Of a stretch of DNA of 64,000 nucleotides, positions 1 to 8,719 are shown in pieces. Made by a program: the position numbers and the translations under genes. This DNA is from Crossiella sp. S99.2 (GTDB lineage: Bacteria; Actinomycetota; Actinomycetes; Mycobacteriales; Pseudonocardiaceae): contig NZ_JALMDK010000004.1 of NCBI RefSeq assembly GCF_023094165.1, forward strand, positions 310,001 through 374,000, in the 5' to 3' direction. The notes under the pieces are model-generated. The model worked only from the letters and a program-made list of their open reading frames with translations. It searched no databases and was not told the origin of the DNA. Position 1 is the first letter of the stretch. Each line of letters begins with the position of its first letter.

Positions 1-1057
1 AGTCGCCGTAGCCACCCGAGGTGACGCCCTGGGCCTGGTCACCGGTGATGAACGAGCCACCGGAGTCACCACCCTCGGCGCACACGCTGGTGCCGGTCAT
101 CTGGTGCACCGCGCCCTGGGCGTAGTTGATGGTCTCGTTGTGCGAGAGCACCTGTCCGCAGTGCCAGCGGGTGGTCGAGCCGGAGCGGCACACCGAGGTG
201 CCCACCGGCGCCACCCAGGAACCGCGGACCAGCGCGTCCGGCACGGTGCCCCAGCCGAGTACCACCGGCACCGTCCACCAGCCGCCGCCGGTGCGGACGA
301 AGGCGTAGTCGTTGCCGGGGAAGGAGGATCCGGCGAAGGTGCCCATCCAGGACCGGTCCCAGCCGTTGACCTGGGCGCCCGTCCCGGCGCAGTGCCCGGC
401 GGTGACGAAACCGCCGTGCACGGAGAAACCGATGGAGCAGCGGACGTTCCCGGTGTAGTACGGGTCGCCGCCGACCACCCCGGCCGCGTAGGTGCGCGGG
501 GTGCGCACTCCCTGGCGGTGCACGGTCACCGGTCCGGCCGCGCGGGCCCGGTCCAGGAATCCTCGCAGGGCGGGCGAATCGGCGCCCTCGACCACGTTGA
601 CCACCACGGTGTTGCCGCGCGGGTCGACGTGCCAGCCGGCGACCTCGGCCGGGGCCTGCTTCGCCGTGGCCAGCTGGTCGAGGGCGGTTTTGGCGCGGTC
701 CAGGACTTGCGCCGAGTGGGTGACCGGCACGGCTTCCGCGCCGGTGGCCCGGACCGCGGCGGCCTTGGCCGGATCGGTGACCGCGACGACGAGCTTGCCG
801 CGGCCGGGGTCGAACCAGGATCCGCCGAGGGACTCCCCCGCGGCGGACTCGGCGGCCGGGACGAGGCGGGAGGCATCAGCCTCCTGCCGCACCCGGACCA
901 CCGCCTGACGTTCGGTGAGCCCGAGGTCCTGCCGCATGGCGGGCAGCAACCCGGGTGAGAGGACGGGATCGGCCATGGCCGCCGGTGCGAGACCAGCGGC
1001 GGCCGACAGGGCGAGGGACACGACGAGGCCCAACCGGGCCGTGGCACTGCGTGGCAT
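1..1057 (-). CDS. Secreted chymotrypsin-like serine protease, streptogrisin/alpha-lytic type (3' end outside window)
   Basis: The visible 352 residues begin with a signal peptide ending near residue 29 (AAMA), followed by an alpha-lytic-protease-type propeptide (about 30-185) and an S1 catalytic domain. The catalytic triad is visible: His222 in TAGHCAG, Asp250 in GNDYAF and Ser332 in GGDSGG. Paired cysteines (208/223, 290/300) fit the disulfides of this family. An AAGGAG ribosome site at 1064-1069 supports the ATG at 1055-1057. The reading frame runs off the left edge, so the C-terminus and any carbohydrate-binding domain are not seen. Known members are exported as zymogens that fold with help from the pro-region and degrade extracellular protein. 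Confidence 0.93.
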   Translation of the reverse strand, partial: MPRSATARLGLVVSLALSAAAGLAPAAMADPVLSPGLLPAMRQDLGLTERQAVVRVRQEADASRLVPAAESAAGESLGGSWFDPGRGKLVVAVTDPAKAAAVRATGAEAVPVTHSAQVLDRAKTALDQLATAKQAPAEVAGWHVDPRGNTVVVNVVEGADSPALRGFLDRARAAGPVTVHRQGVRTPRTYAAGVVGGDPYYTGNVRCSIGFSVHGGFVTAGHCAGTGAQVNGWDRSWMGTFAGSSFPGNDYAFVRTGGGWWTVPVVLGWGTVPDALVRGSWVAPVGTSVCRSGSTTRWHCGQVLSHNETINYAQGAVHQMTGTSVCAEGGDSGGSFITGDQAQGVTSGGYGD

Positions 1058-1179
1058 CTGAATCTCCTTGTGGCGAAAGGAGGAACCTGGCGGCGGAGGT
1101 TCAGTGCGGACGCCCAACGTGACACGGTGGTCCAGACCGGTCAAGGACTCGGCCAACGCTGACCGCATCCGGACAGATC

Positions 1180-1209
1180 CGGGCGGGGACACCACAGACC
1201 CCCCGCCCG
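1180..1209 (-). terminator. GC-rich hairpin downstream of the GH87-type gene
   Basis: Arms CGGGCGGGG (1180-1188) and CCCCGCCCG (1201-1209) enclose a 12-nt loop about 50 bases past the stop of the upstream minus-strand gene. No U-run follows, which is usual in high-GC actinomycetes. It also insulates the protease gene promoter in the 200-bp gap. Confidence 0.5.
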
Positions 1210-1260
1210 ATCGGACAGGGGGGCCGGTGGTGCAGGGGAAACAGGCTGTGCGCCGCCGGT

Positions 1261-3498
1261 TCAGGCGATGTGGACGCGGAGTTCGGCGAGTTGACCGGCG
1301 GGCCAGCCGGTGTTGCCGGTGATCCGCACCCGCAGGTAGCGCACCCCGGTGGTGGCAAAACCCACCGCGACGGTGTTGCCGGTGGCGGGATCGAAGGTGT
1401 ATCCGCGCGCGCCCACGAGTTCGGTGTAGCCGGATCCGTTGGCACTGCCCAGGATGGTGGCGGTCTGGGTGCGCGCACCCCAGGCCGGGCTGGGCGGCAG
1501 GGCGAGGCCGACCCGGTTGACCTGGTGGGTCGAGCCCAGGTCGACGGTGATCTCCTGCGGGAAGGCGTTGTTGGCGCTTTCCCAGTAGCTGTCGGCGTTT
1601 CCGTCCACCGCGCGGGCCGCGGCCAGGTCGTGCACGTGGCTACTGGCGCTGATCGGCTTGCCCTGGGCCACGTTCACGCCTCCGGGCGGCGGGGTGCTGG
1701 TGCTGGTCGGGTTGCCGCCGCCACCGGGCTCGGGCCAGGTACAGCCCGCCCAGACATTGTCCTGCCAGCCATTGTTGCCGCCGCCGGCCTGCAGGCTGAA
1801 GGTGCCGTTGGGGTAGGGGCAGTTGTAGACCCCGGCCCGGCCGGTGCCGCTGGCGGTGACGTTGGCTGCGGTGATCGAGCCGCGGGTTTCGGCCTGCAGC
1901 ACCACGGTCCGCGCGTTGCGCACGGTGGCGCCGTTGAGGTGCACGCTGCTCACCGGCAGCCCCTTGCCACCGCCGCTGACCACCTGGATCGCACTGTACG
2001 GGCTGTCCAGGAACTGGTTCCCGGTCAGCTCGACCCGCACCCCGCCCTCCACCGGGTGGTCGTAGGAGTCGATGCGCAGCGCGCTCATCGGGTGACCCCA
2101 GTTGGGATTGTTCGCACCCGCCCGCACGGTCACGTTGTCCCGCACCGCGATCGTGCCCGCCAGTGGGGTGAATCCCTTACCCGCCAGGAATTCCTGGTTG
2201 GAGATGGCGATGCCGCTGCCGAGGGCGTTGGTGTCCACGACGGCGTTGCGGGAGACAGTGGTGTCCGTGCCGCCGTAGATCGCGATGCCGTTGGCCAGGT
2301 TGGGCTGCACGATGGTGTTGTGGCTGAAGGTGTTGCCGCGGTTGGCCGAGTGGATCGACCACATGGCCAGCGCGTCGTCACCGGTGTTGCGCAGGAAGTT
2401 GTTGCGCACCACCGAGTTGGTCACGGTGCCGTTGAAGTTGAGGCCGTCGGCCTTGAGGTCGAGGAAGCGGCTGTTCTCGATGGTGAGGTTGTTGTTGTTC
2501 GGGCCGACCAGCCACAGCCCGACCTTCTGGTGCTGGATCCAGATGCCGGACACCACCGATCCGTTGCCCAGGCTGCCGTTGACGAAGTTGTCCGGCCGGT
2601 CGTCGACCCGCTGGGCCACCTCGCCGATCACCGCGAAATCGTGCAACCGCAGCGTGCCCGAGGTGCTGGCGTTGTCGATCAGGTGGGTGCCGCGCAGGGT
2701 GGCGTGCCAGGGCCCGGCGCCGCGCACGGTGACGTTGTCGATCTCCAGCTTGTTCGTGACCCGGAAGTCACCCGGCGGGATCCACACTGAGCGGCCCTGG
2801 GCCCGGGCCTCGGCGATGGCCCGGTTGATCGCGGCGGTGGAATCGCCGCCACCACTGGGATCCGCGCCGGTGGCGGTGATCGAGACGGAATTGGCGGGCT
2901 GGCCGGCGGGTCCGGCGACCTGTTCGAAGTCGGCGAGGTCGATCACCGCGGGAATGTCGCCGCCGTCGACCTGGAGCCGCACCCGGTCCCCGGCGCCGGC
3001 CTGGCGGCCCAGCAGCAGCCGGGCGTGCTGGAACAGTTGGTGCGTCTTGGCTCCGGGAATCCAGGCGGTCTCCAGGTAGCCGAAGCGGGCGGTGAGCGCG
3101 AGTTTGCCGGGCAGCTTCTGCCCGTTGAGGTAGACCGAGAGCGAACCGGACTGGCCGCGCGGCACGTTATGCGCGACCACCACCGCGTTCGCCTGCCCGG
3201 CCAGGGTGAATTCCACGTGCTGACCGGGATCCAGCCGCACCGCGCGGCGGCCGGATGCCTCCGAGGCGACGGTGCCCTGGGTGTAGTCGGGGCCGACCGC
3301 GCCGCCGTTGGTGGCCGCGGCTTCCGCTTCGTAGGTGGTGAACGGGACGCTCGCGCCAAACCCGGCGGGTATGTCCGCGCTGGGGGCGGCCAGCGCGCTG
3401 GGCGGGGTGCTGAGGACGGTGATCGTGGCCGCGGTCAGGACCACCGCGGCCAAGGCTGCGGCCAGTGGAGCCAGCCGCCGTACGGGCAGGTCTGTCAT
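1261..3498 (-). CDS. Secreted GH87-type alpha-1,3-glucanase (mycodextranase/mutanase family) with C-terminal F5/8 (discoidin) domain
   Basis: 745 residues. A signal peptide (MTDLPVRRLAPLAAALAAVV..., cleavage near ALA|APS) is followed by a CBM6-like jelly roll (about 40-195, starting TTYEAEAAA), a right-handed parallel beta-helix (about 200-560) and, after a Gly/Thr/Pro linker (TSTSTPPPGG), a discoidin/CBM32-like domain (about 595-745). The adjacent Asp pair in NTGDDALAMWS matches the position of the catalytic aspartates of GH87 enzymes; family assignment is by recognition of this architecture and motif, not by a search. Longer upstream codons exist in frame, but the ATG at 3496-3498 is the only start giving a proper signal peptide. 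Predicted role: extracellular cleavage of alpha-1,3-glucan such as fungal wall glucan or mutan. Confidence 0.82.
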   Translation of the reverse strand: MTDLPVRRLAPLAAALAAVVLTAATITVLSTPPSALAAPSADIPAGFGASVPFTTYEAEAAATNGGAVGPDYTQGTVASEASGRRAVRLDPGQHVEFTLAGQANAVVVAHNVPRGQSGSLSVYLNGQKLPGKLALTARFGYLETAWIPGAKTHQLFQHARLLLGRQAGAGDRVRLQVDGGDIPAVIDLADFEQVAGPAGQPANSVSITATGADPSGGGDSTAAINRAIAEARAQGRSVWIPPGDFRVTNKLEIDNVTVRGAGPWHATLRGTHLIDNASTSGTLRLHDFAVIGEVAQRVDDRPDNFVNGSLGNGSVVSGIWIQHQKVGLWLVGPNNNNLTIENSRFLDLKADGLNFNGTVTNSVVRNNFLRNTGDDALAMWSIHSANRGNTFSHNTIVQPNLANGIAIYGGTDTTVSRNAVVDTNALGSGIAISNQEFLAGKGFTPLAGTIAVRDNVTVRAGANNPNWGHPMSALRIDSYDHPVEGGVRVELTGNQFLDSPYSAIQVVSGGGKGLPVSSVHLNGATVRNARTVVLQAETRGSITAANVTASGTGRAGVYNCPYPNGTFSLQAGGGNNGWQDNVWAGCTWPEPGGGGNPTSTSTPPPGGVNVAQGKPISASSHVHDLAAARAVDGNADSYWESANNAFPQEITVDLGSTHQVNRVGLALPPSPAWGARTQTATILGSANGSGYTELVGARGYTFDPATGNTVAVGFATTGVRYLRVRITGNTGWPAGQLAELRVHIA

Positions 3499-3789
3499 GG
3501 CAGGGCGCACCTTTGCGTCGATCTGGGTATGGCCGTTGGCGGCGGCGATCCCCGGCGGATCGGTGCGTGTCGTGCCGCCGAAGGTAGATGTTTCCGACAG
3601 ATGACCGCAATACTTCAACTGGATTGCGCAAAACTTGCACAATCCAGTGGGTGGCTCGCGGAGAACGGGTGCCGCGCCGCAAGGGGCTTGCCGACAGCAG
3701 CGCAAACGGCTTGCGGCACCGGCAGACCCGTTCGGCCGAATCCGGCGGTGGGGGTGAACCGGACCGGGTCCGGCGGCCGTTGCCCGGAC
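3499..3789. promoter_or_regulatory. Intergenic control region with three GCAA-n-TTGC inverted repeats
   Basis: This divergent gap between the GH87-type gene and the unknown gene at 3790 holds GCAAAACTTGC (3628-3638), GCAAGGGGCTTGC (3679-3691) and GCAAACGGCTTGC (3702-3714). GCAA/TTGC half-sites are typical of LacI-family operators, and the GCAAG/CTTGC version recurs in front of the LacI-type gene at 12137. Control of the glucanase by that regulator is inferred. Confidence 0.5.
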
Positions 3790-4290
3790 ATGGACCACCT
3801 CGTGGAGCAGCACCGCGCCGCCTCGGTCTGGACCCCCTATCCCCCGAGCCCGGAGGGACCGGCCGATCCGGCGCGAGATGTGCTGTGGCGGATCAGCGAA
3901 CTGCTGGTCGCACACGGGGTGGCCCGCGCGGATGTGCACCTGCTGCTACCCCCCGAGCGGCAGGTGCGCACCGCGCTGGGCTATCAGGCCGACCGCGAGC
4001 AGGACGCCGCGCTGGCCGCGGACGAGTCGGTGTGCGAGTCCTTCGCCGCGGTCTGCCCGGTGCACGATCCGTTGGTGCGCAAGATGTTCCGCGGTCGCGG
4101 CCTGCGCTGCCCCGGTAGCAGGGCGAGCTGTCCGTGGCGCGGGGAGGGCTGGCGGCGGCACTGCGCGGCGCCGATGGCCGCGGTGGTGCAGCACCCGGCA
4201 ACCGGCGAGCGGCGACGCTGGTGCCTGGTGCACCTGGCGGTGGAGCGGGCGATGAACCCCGGGCTACGGGTGGTCGCGGCGGCTCACTGA
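3790..4290 (+). CDS. Unknown Cys/His-rich protein, 166 aa
   Basis: I do not recognise this protein. It has no signal peptide or membrane segment. The first 60 residues are acidic with an amphipathic helix (DVLWRISELLVAHG). The C-terminal half is rich in Cys and His spaced as CPVH, RCPGSRASCPWR, RRHCAAP and RWCLVH, suggesting a metal site or Fe-S cluster. ATG at 3790 is chosen because codons upstream read into the regulatory gap. Its end overlaps the stop of the convergent LuxR-type gene by 7 bases. The high GC3 pattern and continuous frame support it being real. Confidence 0.65.
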   Translation: MDHLVEQHRAASVWTPYPPSPEGPADPARDVLWRISELLVAHGVARADVHLLLPPERQVRTALGYQADREQDAALAADESVCESFAAVCPVHDPLVRKMFRGRGLRCPGSRASCPWRGEGWRRHCAAPMAAVVQHPATGERRRWCLVHLAVERAMNPGLRVVAAAH

Positions 4291-6026
4291 CCGGCGCCGG
4301 GCGGCAGGTCCGCGCGGCCGGCGCAGCCGAGTTTCCGGTAGGCGCGGTGCAGGTGGTTGTTGATGGTGCGCACCGACACGCCCAGGCGCAGCGCGATCTG
4401 CGGGTCGGTCAGCCCGGACACGGCCAGCCGCACCACTTCGCTCTCCCTGGTGGACAGCGGTTCGTTCTGGGCCAGCAACGCGAGTCCCGGCGTGCGGGCG
4501 CCGCTGTGCCGCACCGGCAGCATCCGGGCCCGGCGGATCGCGGCGGCGGCCTTGCGGGGCTGCCCGGCGCGCTGGTGTAATGCGGCGAGTTCGGCCAGGG
4601 CCTCCGCGCCGTAGAGCAGGGCGCCCGCGGTGAGGAACTGTTCGGCGACCGCGGCCAGCAGGTCGGCGTCCGCGGTGGCGATGGCGCGGCTGTAGTCCAG
4701 CCGGGCCCGGAGGTAGCCGTGCTGGCCGATGCTGTGCCAGAACGGGGCGGCGGAGCGGGCCAGGCCGAGGCGGCCCAGGGTGTGCGCGCGGGCGGCCCGG
4801 TCCCAGGTGGTGTCCTCGGCCTTGGCGCACAACAGGTCGCGGGCTTCGTCGAGGTCGCCGCGGACGGCCGCGGCCCAGGCGCGGGCCACCGCGGCCGCGG
4901 CGGCCAGGTGCGCGGTCGGGGCGTCGGGCAGCGCGCTGACGGCGACGGCGTCCGGGTCGCCGAGTTGTGCGGCGGCGGCCAGGCGCAGGATGGCCCAGCG
5001 CGGATCGCCGTCCGGCAACAGGCACAGCAGGTCGTAGGCGCGGCGGATCTGCCCGTGCGCCAACAGCATCGCGGCCAGGATCAGGCCGTGCCGGGACCGG
5101 TGCGCGGCGTCGGCCTCGGCGAACCGGTCCGTGGCCGCGCCCAGCGCCTCCTCGATCCGCCCGGCGCACATCAGTCCGGTCGCGTGGTCCTGATCGTCCT
5201 CAGTGGAGGGTTCGGGGGCAGGGGTGGCGCCCAGTGCCGCGCCGATCCCGTTGTGCGCCAGCTCGACCCGCCAGCCGGTCGGGGTCTCCACCGCGGTGAT
5301 CAGCTCCTGCTCGGCCAGGATGATCAGGTCGTGCCGGTCGACCAGGCGCTCGAACACCGGCAGCGGCGCGAACCCGGCCGCCGCGATCAGGTCCAGGGCC
5401 TGGCGTTGCCCGGTTTCCAGTCCGGCCAGGCGCAGCTCGATCACCTCGGACAGCGAACCTCCTTGGTCCGCGGGGTGATCCGCGGCCAGGTGCACCAGTT
5501 CGCGCAGCAAGCGCGGGCTGCCCTTGGCCAGCTGGGCCAGTCGCCGGGCGGCCGGGTGGTCGCCGGTGATCGCCCTGGCCAGCTCGGCCATGTCGGTGGC
5601 GCCCAACGGCGGGAGGTCGACCCGGCCGAGGTTCTCCCCCGGCCACAACCCGTCCGGCCCGGCGGCGAGCAGCCGCACCAGGCCCTGCCGCACCAGCTCC
5701 AGCAGCAGTTCGGTGTCAGCCTCGGAAAGGAGGTGCGCGTCGTCGACGACCGCGAGCACCCGGCCGGCCGGGCCCAGCAGCACCGTGCACACCAGCGCGG
5801 ACAGCCCGCGCCCGCCGGTGATCGGTTCGACCCGGAACCCCTGTCCCTGAGCCCAGTCCGCGATCTCGGCCAGCACCCGGCTGCGCCCCACCCCGGACAC
5901 GGCGACGCCGTCGATCCGCCGGTCCGGCAGCAGCGCGCGAATCCGGCTCAGCTCGGCGGTTCGGCCGAGGATGCCGACTGCCCGAGCGGGCAGCGGCCGG
6001 GGAATCCCCGGTGTGGTGGCGTTCAT
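4284..6026 (-). CDS. LuxR-family transcriptional regulator with N-terminal AAA/STAND-like ATPase domain
   Basis: 580 residues. The N-terminus resembles the ATPase module of LuxR/LAL regulators: Walker B is clear (VLAVVDDAH, about residue 95), but the P-loop is degenerate (VSGVGRSRVLAE, no GK[ST]). A helical repeat region of TPR type follows (about 230-500), and the C-terminus is a LuxR helix-turn-helix (LSTRESEVVRLAVSGLTDPQ ... GVSVRTINNHLHRAYRKLG, about 515-570). Typical LAL proteins are about 900 residues, so this is a short form. A GGAGGT site sits just before the ATG at 6024-6026. An almost perfect 34-bp dyad lies 11 bases upstream and could be its autoregulatory operator. Confidence 0.85.
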   Translation of the reverse strand: MNATTPGIPRPLPARAVGILGRTAELSRIRALLPDRRIDGVAVSGVGRSRVLAEIADWAQGQGFRVEPITGGRGLSALVCTVLLGPAGRVLAVVDDAHLLSEADTELLLELVRQGLVRLLAAGPDGLWPGENLGRVDLPPLGATDMAELARAITGDHPAARRLAQLAKGSPRLLRELVHLAADHPADQGGSLSEVIELRLAGLETGQRQALDLIAAAGFAPLPVFERLVDRHDLIILAEQELITAVETPTGWRVELAHNGIGAALGATPAPEPSTEDDQDHATGLMCAGRIEEALGAATDRFAEADAAHRSRHGLILAAMLLAHGQIRRAYDLLCLLPDGDPRWAILRLAAAAQLGDPDAVAVSALPDAPTAHLAAAAAVARAWAAAVRGDLDEARDLLCAKAEDTTWDRAARAHTLGRLGLARSAAPFWHSIGQHGYLRARLDYSRAIATADADLLAAVAEQFLTAGALLYGAEALAELAALHQRAGQPRKAAAAIRRARMLPVRHSGARTPGLALLAQNEPLSTRESEVVRLAVSGLTDPQIALRLGVSVRTINNHLHRAYRKLGCAGRADLPPGAGQ

Positions 6027-6036
6027 GGGACCTCCA

Positions 6037-6070
6037 GGCAGGTTCAGGTAATGGATTACCTGAACCTGCC
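6037..6070. promoter_or_regulatory. 34-bp perfect dyad upstream of the LuxR-type gene
   Basis: Arms GGCAGGTTCAGGTAAT (6037-6052) and ATTACCTGAACCTGCC (6055-6070) are perfect 16-bp complements separated only by GG. It starts 11 bases upstream of the start codon, so it lies in the promoter or leader. Either an operator or a strong 5'-leader hairpin would fit. Confidence 0.75.
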
Positions 6071-6086
6071 CGGCAAGTCGAGATCA

Positions 6087-6110
6087 GCCGATCGAACCTG
6101 TCCGATCGGC
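6087..6110 (-). terminator. Inverted repeat downstream of the GH13 gene
   Basis: Arms GCCGATCG (6087-6094) and CGATCGGC (6103-6110) enclose an 8-nt loop about 48 bases after the stop at 6158. Probably the end of the sugar-uptake operon transcript; it could instead be a second operator for the LuxR-type gene. Confidence 0.45.
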
Positions 6111-6157
6111 CCTGAGCAGGTGTTTTGGCCCACGATCGACCGGGCGCCACACCCTGG

Positions 6158-7816
6158 TCAGGCCAGCCAGATCGCGGTGTCCGGCGGCAGCTCGCCAGCT
6201 TCGGTCAGCTCGCCGCTGGCCAGCAGCACCCGCTCGTGCGCGGGCAGCGCGACCGGTTCGGCGGCGAGGTTGACCACACAGGTGAAGCCGGGCGGGCGAT
6301 GGAAGGCCAGCACCTCGGCGCCGAGGTCCAGCCAGCGCATCGGCCCGTCACCGAGCGCGGGCAGTTCCCGGCGCAACCGCAGCGCCGCCCGGTAGAGCGC
6401 GTGCATCGAGGCCGGATCCTGCTGCTGTGCCTGCGCGGTGTGCCCGGCCCACTCGGCGGGCTGGGGCAGCCAGGGCACCGAGTCCTCGGGTCCGAAGCCG
6501 AACGGCGCGGCCTGGCCGGACCAGGGCAGCGGCACCCGGCAGCCGTCCCGGCCCGGGTCCGCGCCCTGGGTGCGGGCGAACACCGGGTCCTCGCGCAGCT
6601 CGTCCGGCACGTCCTCGATCTCCCACAGTCCCAGCTCTTCCCCTTGGTACACATAGGCTCCGCCGGGCAGGGACAGGCTGAGCAGCGCGGCCGCGCGGGC
6701 CCGGCGGGTGCCGAGCGCACGGTCCACCGGGGTGCCGTGGCGGCGGTCGGCGAAGGTGAAGCCGGTGTCGCCGGGCCGACCGTAACGGGTGACGTGCCGG
6801 GTCACGTCGTGGTTGGACAGCACCCAGGTGGGCGGCGCGCCCACCGGCGCATGACTGTCCACAGTGGACTGGATGACCGCCCTGAGCGGACCGGCTTCCC
6901 AGGGACAGGACAGGAAATCGAAGTTGAACGCCGAGTGCAGCTCGTCCGGACGCAGGTAGCGGGCGAAGCGCACCGGGTCGGGCAGCCACATCTCGCCGAC
7001 GAAGATCCGGTCCTCACCGTACTCCTGGGCGATCCGCCGCCAGGCCCGGTAGATCTCGTGCACGCCGTCGAGGTCGGAGAAGGGCAGTTGCCCGTTGGCC
7101 CCGGCCACATCGGGCAGTCCGGGCGCCTTGACCAGGCCGTCGGCCACGTCGATGCGCAGGCCGTCCACGCCGCGGTCGAACCAGAACCGGAGGATGTCGG
7201 CGAACTCCGCGTGCACCTCGGGGTTGGTCCAGTTGAGGTCGGGCTGCTCGGCGGCGTAGAGGTGCAGGTACCACTCCCCCGGCGTACCGTCGGCCTCGGT
7301 GACCCGGGTCCAGGCCGGTCCGCCGAAGCGGGACTGCCAGTCATTCGGCGGCTCGGACCCGTCCGCACCGCGCCCCGGCCGGAACCAGAACCGTTGCCGC
7401 GCGGGCGATCCCGGTTCGGCGGCGAGTGCCTCGGCGAACCAGGGGTGCCGGTCCGAGCAGTGGTTGGGCACGATGTCGATGATGATCCGGATGCCCAGCC
7501 GGTGCGCCTGCTCGATGAACTCCTCGGCCTGGGCCAGGGTGCCGAAAACCGGTTCGATGTCCCGGTAGTCGGCCACGTCGTAGCCGCCGTCGGCCATCGG
7601 CGAGGGGTACCAGGGGCTGAACCAGATCGCGTCGATGCCCAGCTCGGCCAGGTAGGGCAGCTTGGCCAGGGCCCCGGCGAGATCGCCGATGCCATCCCCG
7701 TCGCCGTCGGCGAAGCTGCGCAGGTAGACCTGGTAGATCGCCGCCCCGCGCCACCAGGACGTCCCTTGTCCGTCCACAGTGGACTGAGTTGCAGAGGTGC
7801 GCTCGGAGGAGATCAC
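6158..7816 (-). CDS. Cytoplasmic GH13 alpha-glucosidase (oligo-1,6-/alpha-glucosidase type)
   Basis: 552 residues, no signal peptide. The GH13 barrel signatures are present in order: YQVYLRSFADGDGDGIGDL, DIVPNH (region I), GLRIDVADGL with the nucleophile Asp (region II), VGEMW with the acid/base Glu (region III) and LSNHDVTRH with the transition-state Asp (region IV). The calcium-site-like DGDGDGIGD and region II fit the oligo-1,6-glucosidase/alpha-glucosidase subfamilies. The GTG at 7814-7816 starts 25 bases after the upstream permease stop. As last gene of the ABC operon it should hydrolyse imported alpha-glucosides to glucose. Two GTCCACWGTGGAC palindromes lie inside it (6857, 7772). Confidence 0.9.
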   Translation of the reverse strand: MISSERTSATQSTVDGQGTSWWRGAAIYQVYLRSFADGDGDGIGDLAGALAKLPYLAELGIDAIWFSPWYPSPMADGGYDVADYRDIEPVFGTLAQAEEFIEQAHRLGIRIIIDIVPNHCSDRHPWFAEALAAEPGSPARQRFWFRPGRGADGSEPPNDWQSRFGGPAWTRVTEADGTPGEWYLHLYAAEQPDLNWTNPEVHAEFADILRFWFDRGVDGLRIDVADGLVKAPGLPDVAGANGQLPFSDLDGVHEIYRAWRRIAQEYGEDRIFVGEMWLPDPVRFARYLRPDELHSAFNFDFLSCPWEAGPLRAVIQSTVDSHAPVGAPPTWVLSNHDVTRHVTRYGRPGDTGFTFADRRHGTPVDRALGTRRARAAALLSLSLPGGAYVYQGEELGLWEIEDVPDELREDPVFARTQGADPGRDGCRVPLPWSGQAAPFGFGPEDSVPWLPQPAEWAGHTAQAQQQDPASMHALYRAALRLRRELPALGDGPMRWLDLGAEVLAFHRPPGFTCVVNLAAEPVALPAHERVLLASGELTEAGELPPDTAIWLA

Positions 7817-7841
7817 GATGCCGCCTTCCGGAGAGGTGTGC

Positions 7842-8717
7842 TTAGCCTTTGAGGCTGCCGGCGGTCAGGCCGGCCAGGATCTGGCGTTGGAACACGAGGA
7901 ACAGCAGGATCATCGGGATGCTGGCCAGAACCAGTCCCGCGGTGAGCACGTTGAGCGCGGTGTCCGGCGCGACCCGTTCCAGCGCGACGCTGAGCGTCTG
8001 CTCGTTCGGGTCGGAGAAGACCAGCAGCGGCCAGATGAAGTCCTTCCACGCGGTGACCAGCGCGAGGATGGACACCACGGCCAGGATCGGCCGGGAGATC
8101 GGCAGCACGATGCTGATCAGCACCCGCACCGGTCCCGCGCCGTCCATCCTGGCCGCTTCCAGGAGTTCGCCGGGGATCTCGTCGAAGAACCGCTTGAGCA
8201 GGTAGATGTTGAACGCGCTGGCCGCCGCGGGCAGCCAGATGCCCGCCGGGTTGTTGAGCAGGTTCACCCCGAACAGCGGCACGTCGGCGATGGTCAGGTA
8301 GGTCGGCACCAGCAGCGCCGAGGCGGGCAGCATCAGCGTGGCCAGCATCAGGCCGAGGATCACGTTGCCCAGCACCGGTCGCAGCTTGGACAGCGCGTAC
8401 GCGGCCGGCACGCACACCGCGAGCTGCACCAGCACCGCGCCGCCTGCCACGATCATCGTGTTGAGGAAGTACCGGCCCAGGTCCAGTTCCCGCCAGGCCT
8501 GCCAGAAGGTCTCCGGGAACCAGGTCTCGGGGACCACCGACGGCGGGGTCCTGGCCAGTTCCACCGGCGACTTCATCGCGCCGGTCACCGCCCAGTACAA
8601 CGGGAAGACGAAGGCCAGCAGGAACAGCACCAGCACAAGGCCGAACACGAGCCAGTACAAGGCTTTCCCACGCGGGGACCGCAGTGCGGCCGGGGAGACC
8701 AGGGTGCGCGTGGACAT
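7842..8717 (-). CDS. Sugar ABC transporter permease, MalG/AglG type
   Basis: 291 residues with about six membrane helices. The binding-protein-dependent permease signature EAARMDGAGPVRVLISIVLP (EAA loop contacting the ATPase) is at about 195-215. It begins 2 bases after the stop of the MalF-type permease, with GGAGCTGACC before ATG, so the two are translated together. Family CUT1. The partner ATPase is not in the operon; CUT1 systems of actinomycetes often share one MsiK-type ATPase encoded elsewhere (known), assumed here. Confidence 0.93.
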   Translation of the reverse strand: MSTRTLVSPAALRSPRGKALYWLVFGLVLVLFLLAFVFPLYWAVTGAMKSPVELARTPPSVVPETWFPETFWQAWRELDLGRYFLNTMIVAGGAVLVQLAVCVPAAYALSKLRPVLGNVILGLMLATLMLPASALLVPTYLTIADVPLFGVNLLNNPAGIWLPAAASAFNIYLLKRFFDEIPGELLEAARMDGAGPVRVLISIVLPISRPILAVVSILALVTAWKDFIWPLLVFSDPNEQTLSVALERVAPDTALNVLTAGLVLASIPMILLFLVFQRQILAGLTAGSLKG

Positions 8718-8719
8718 GG

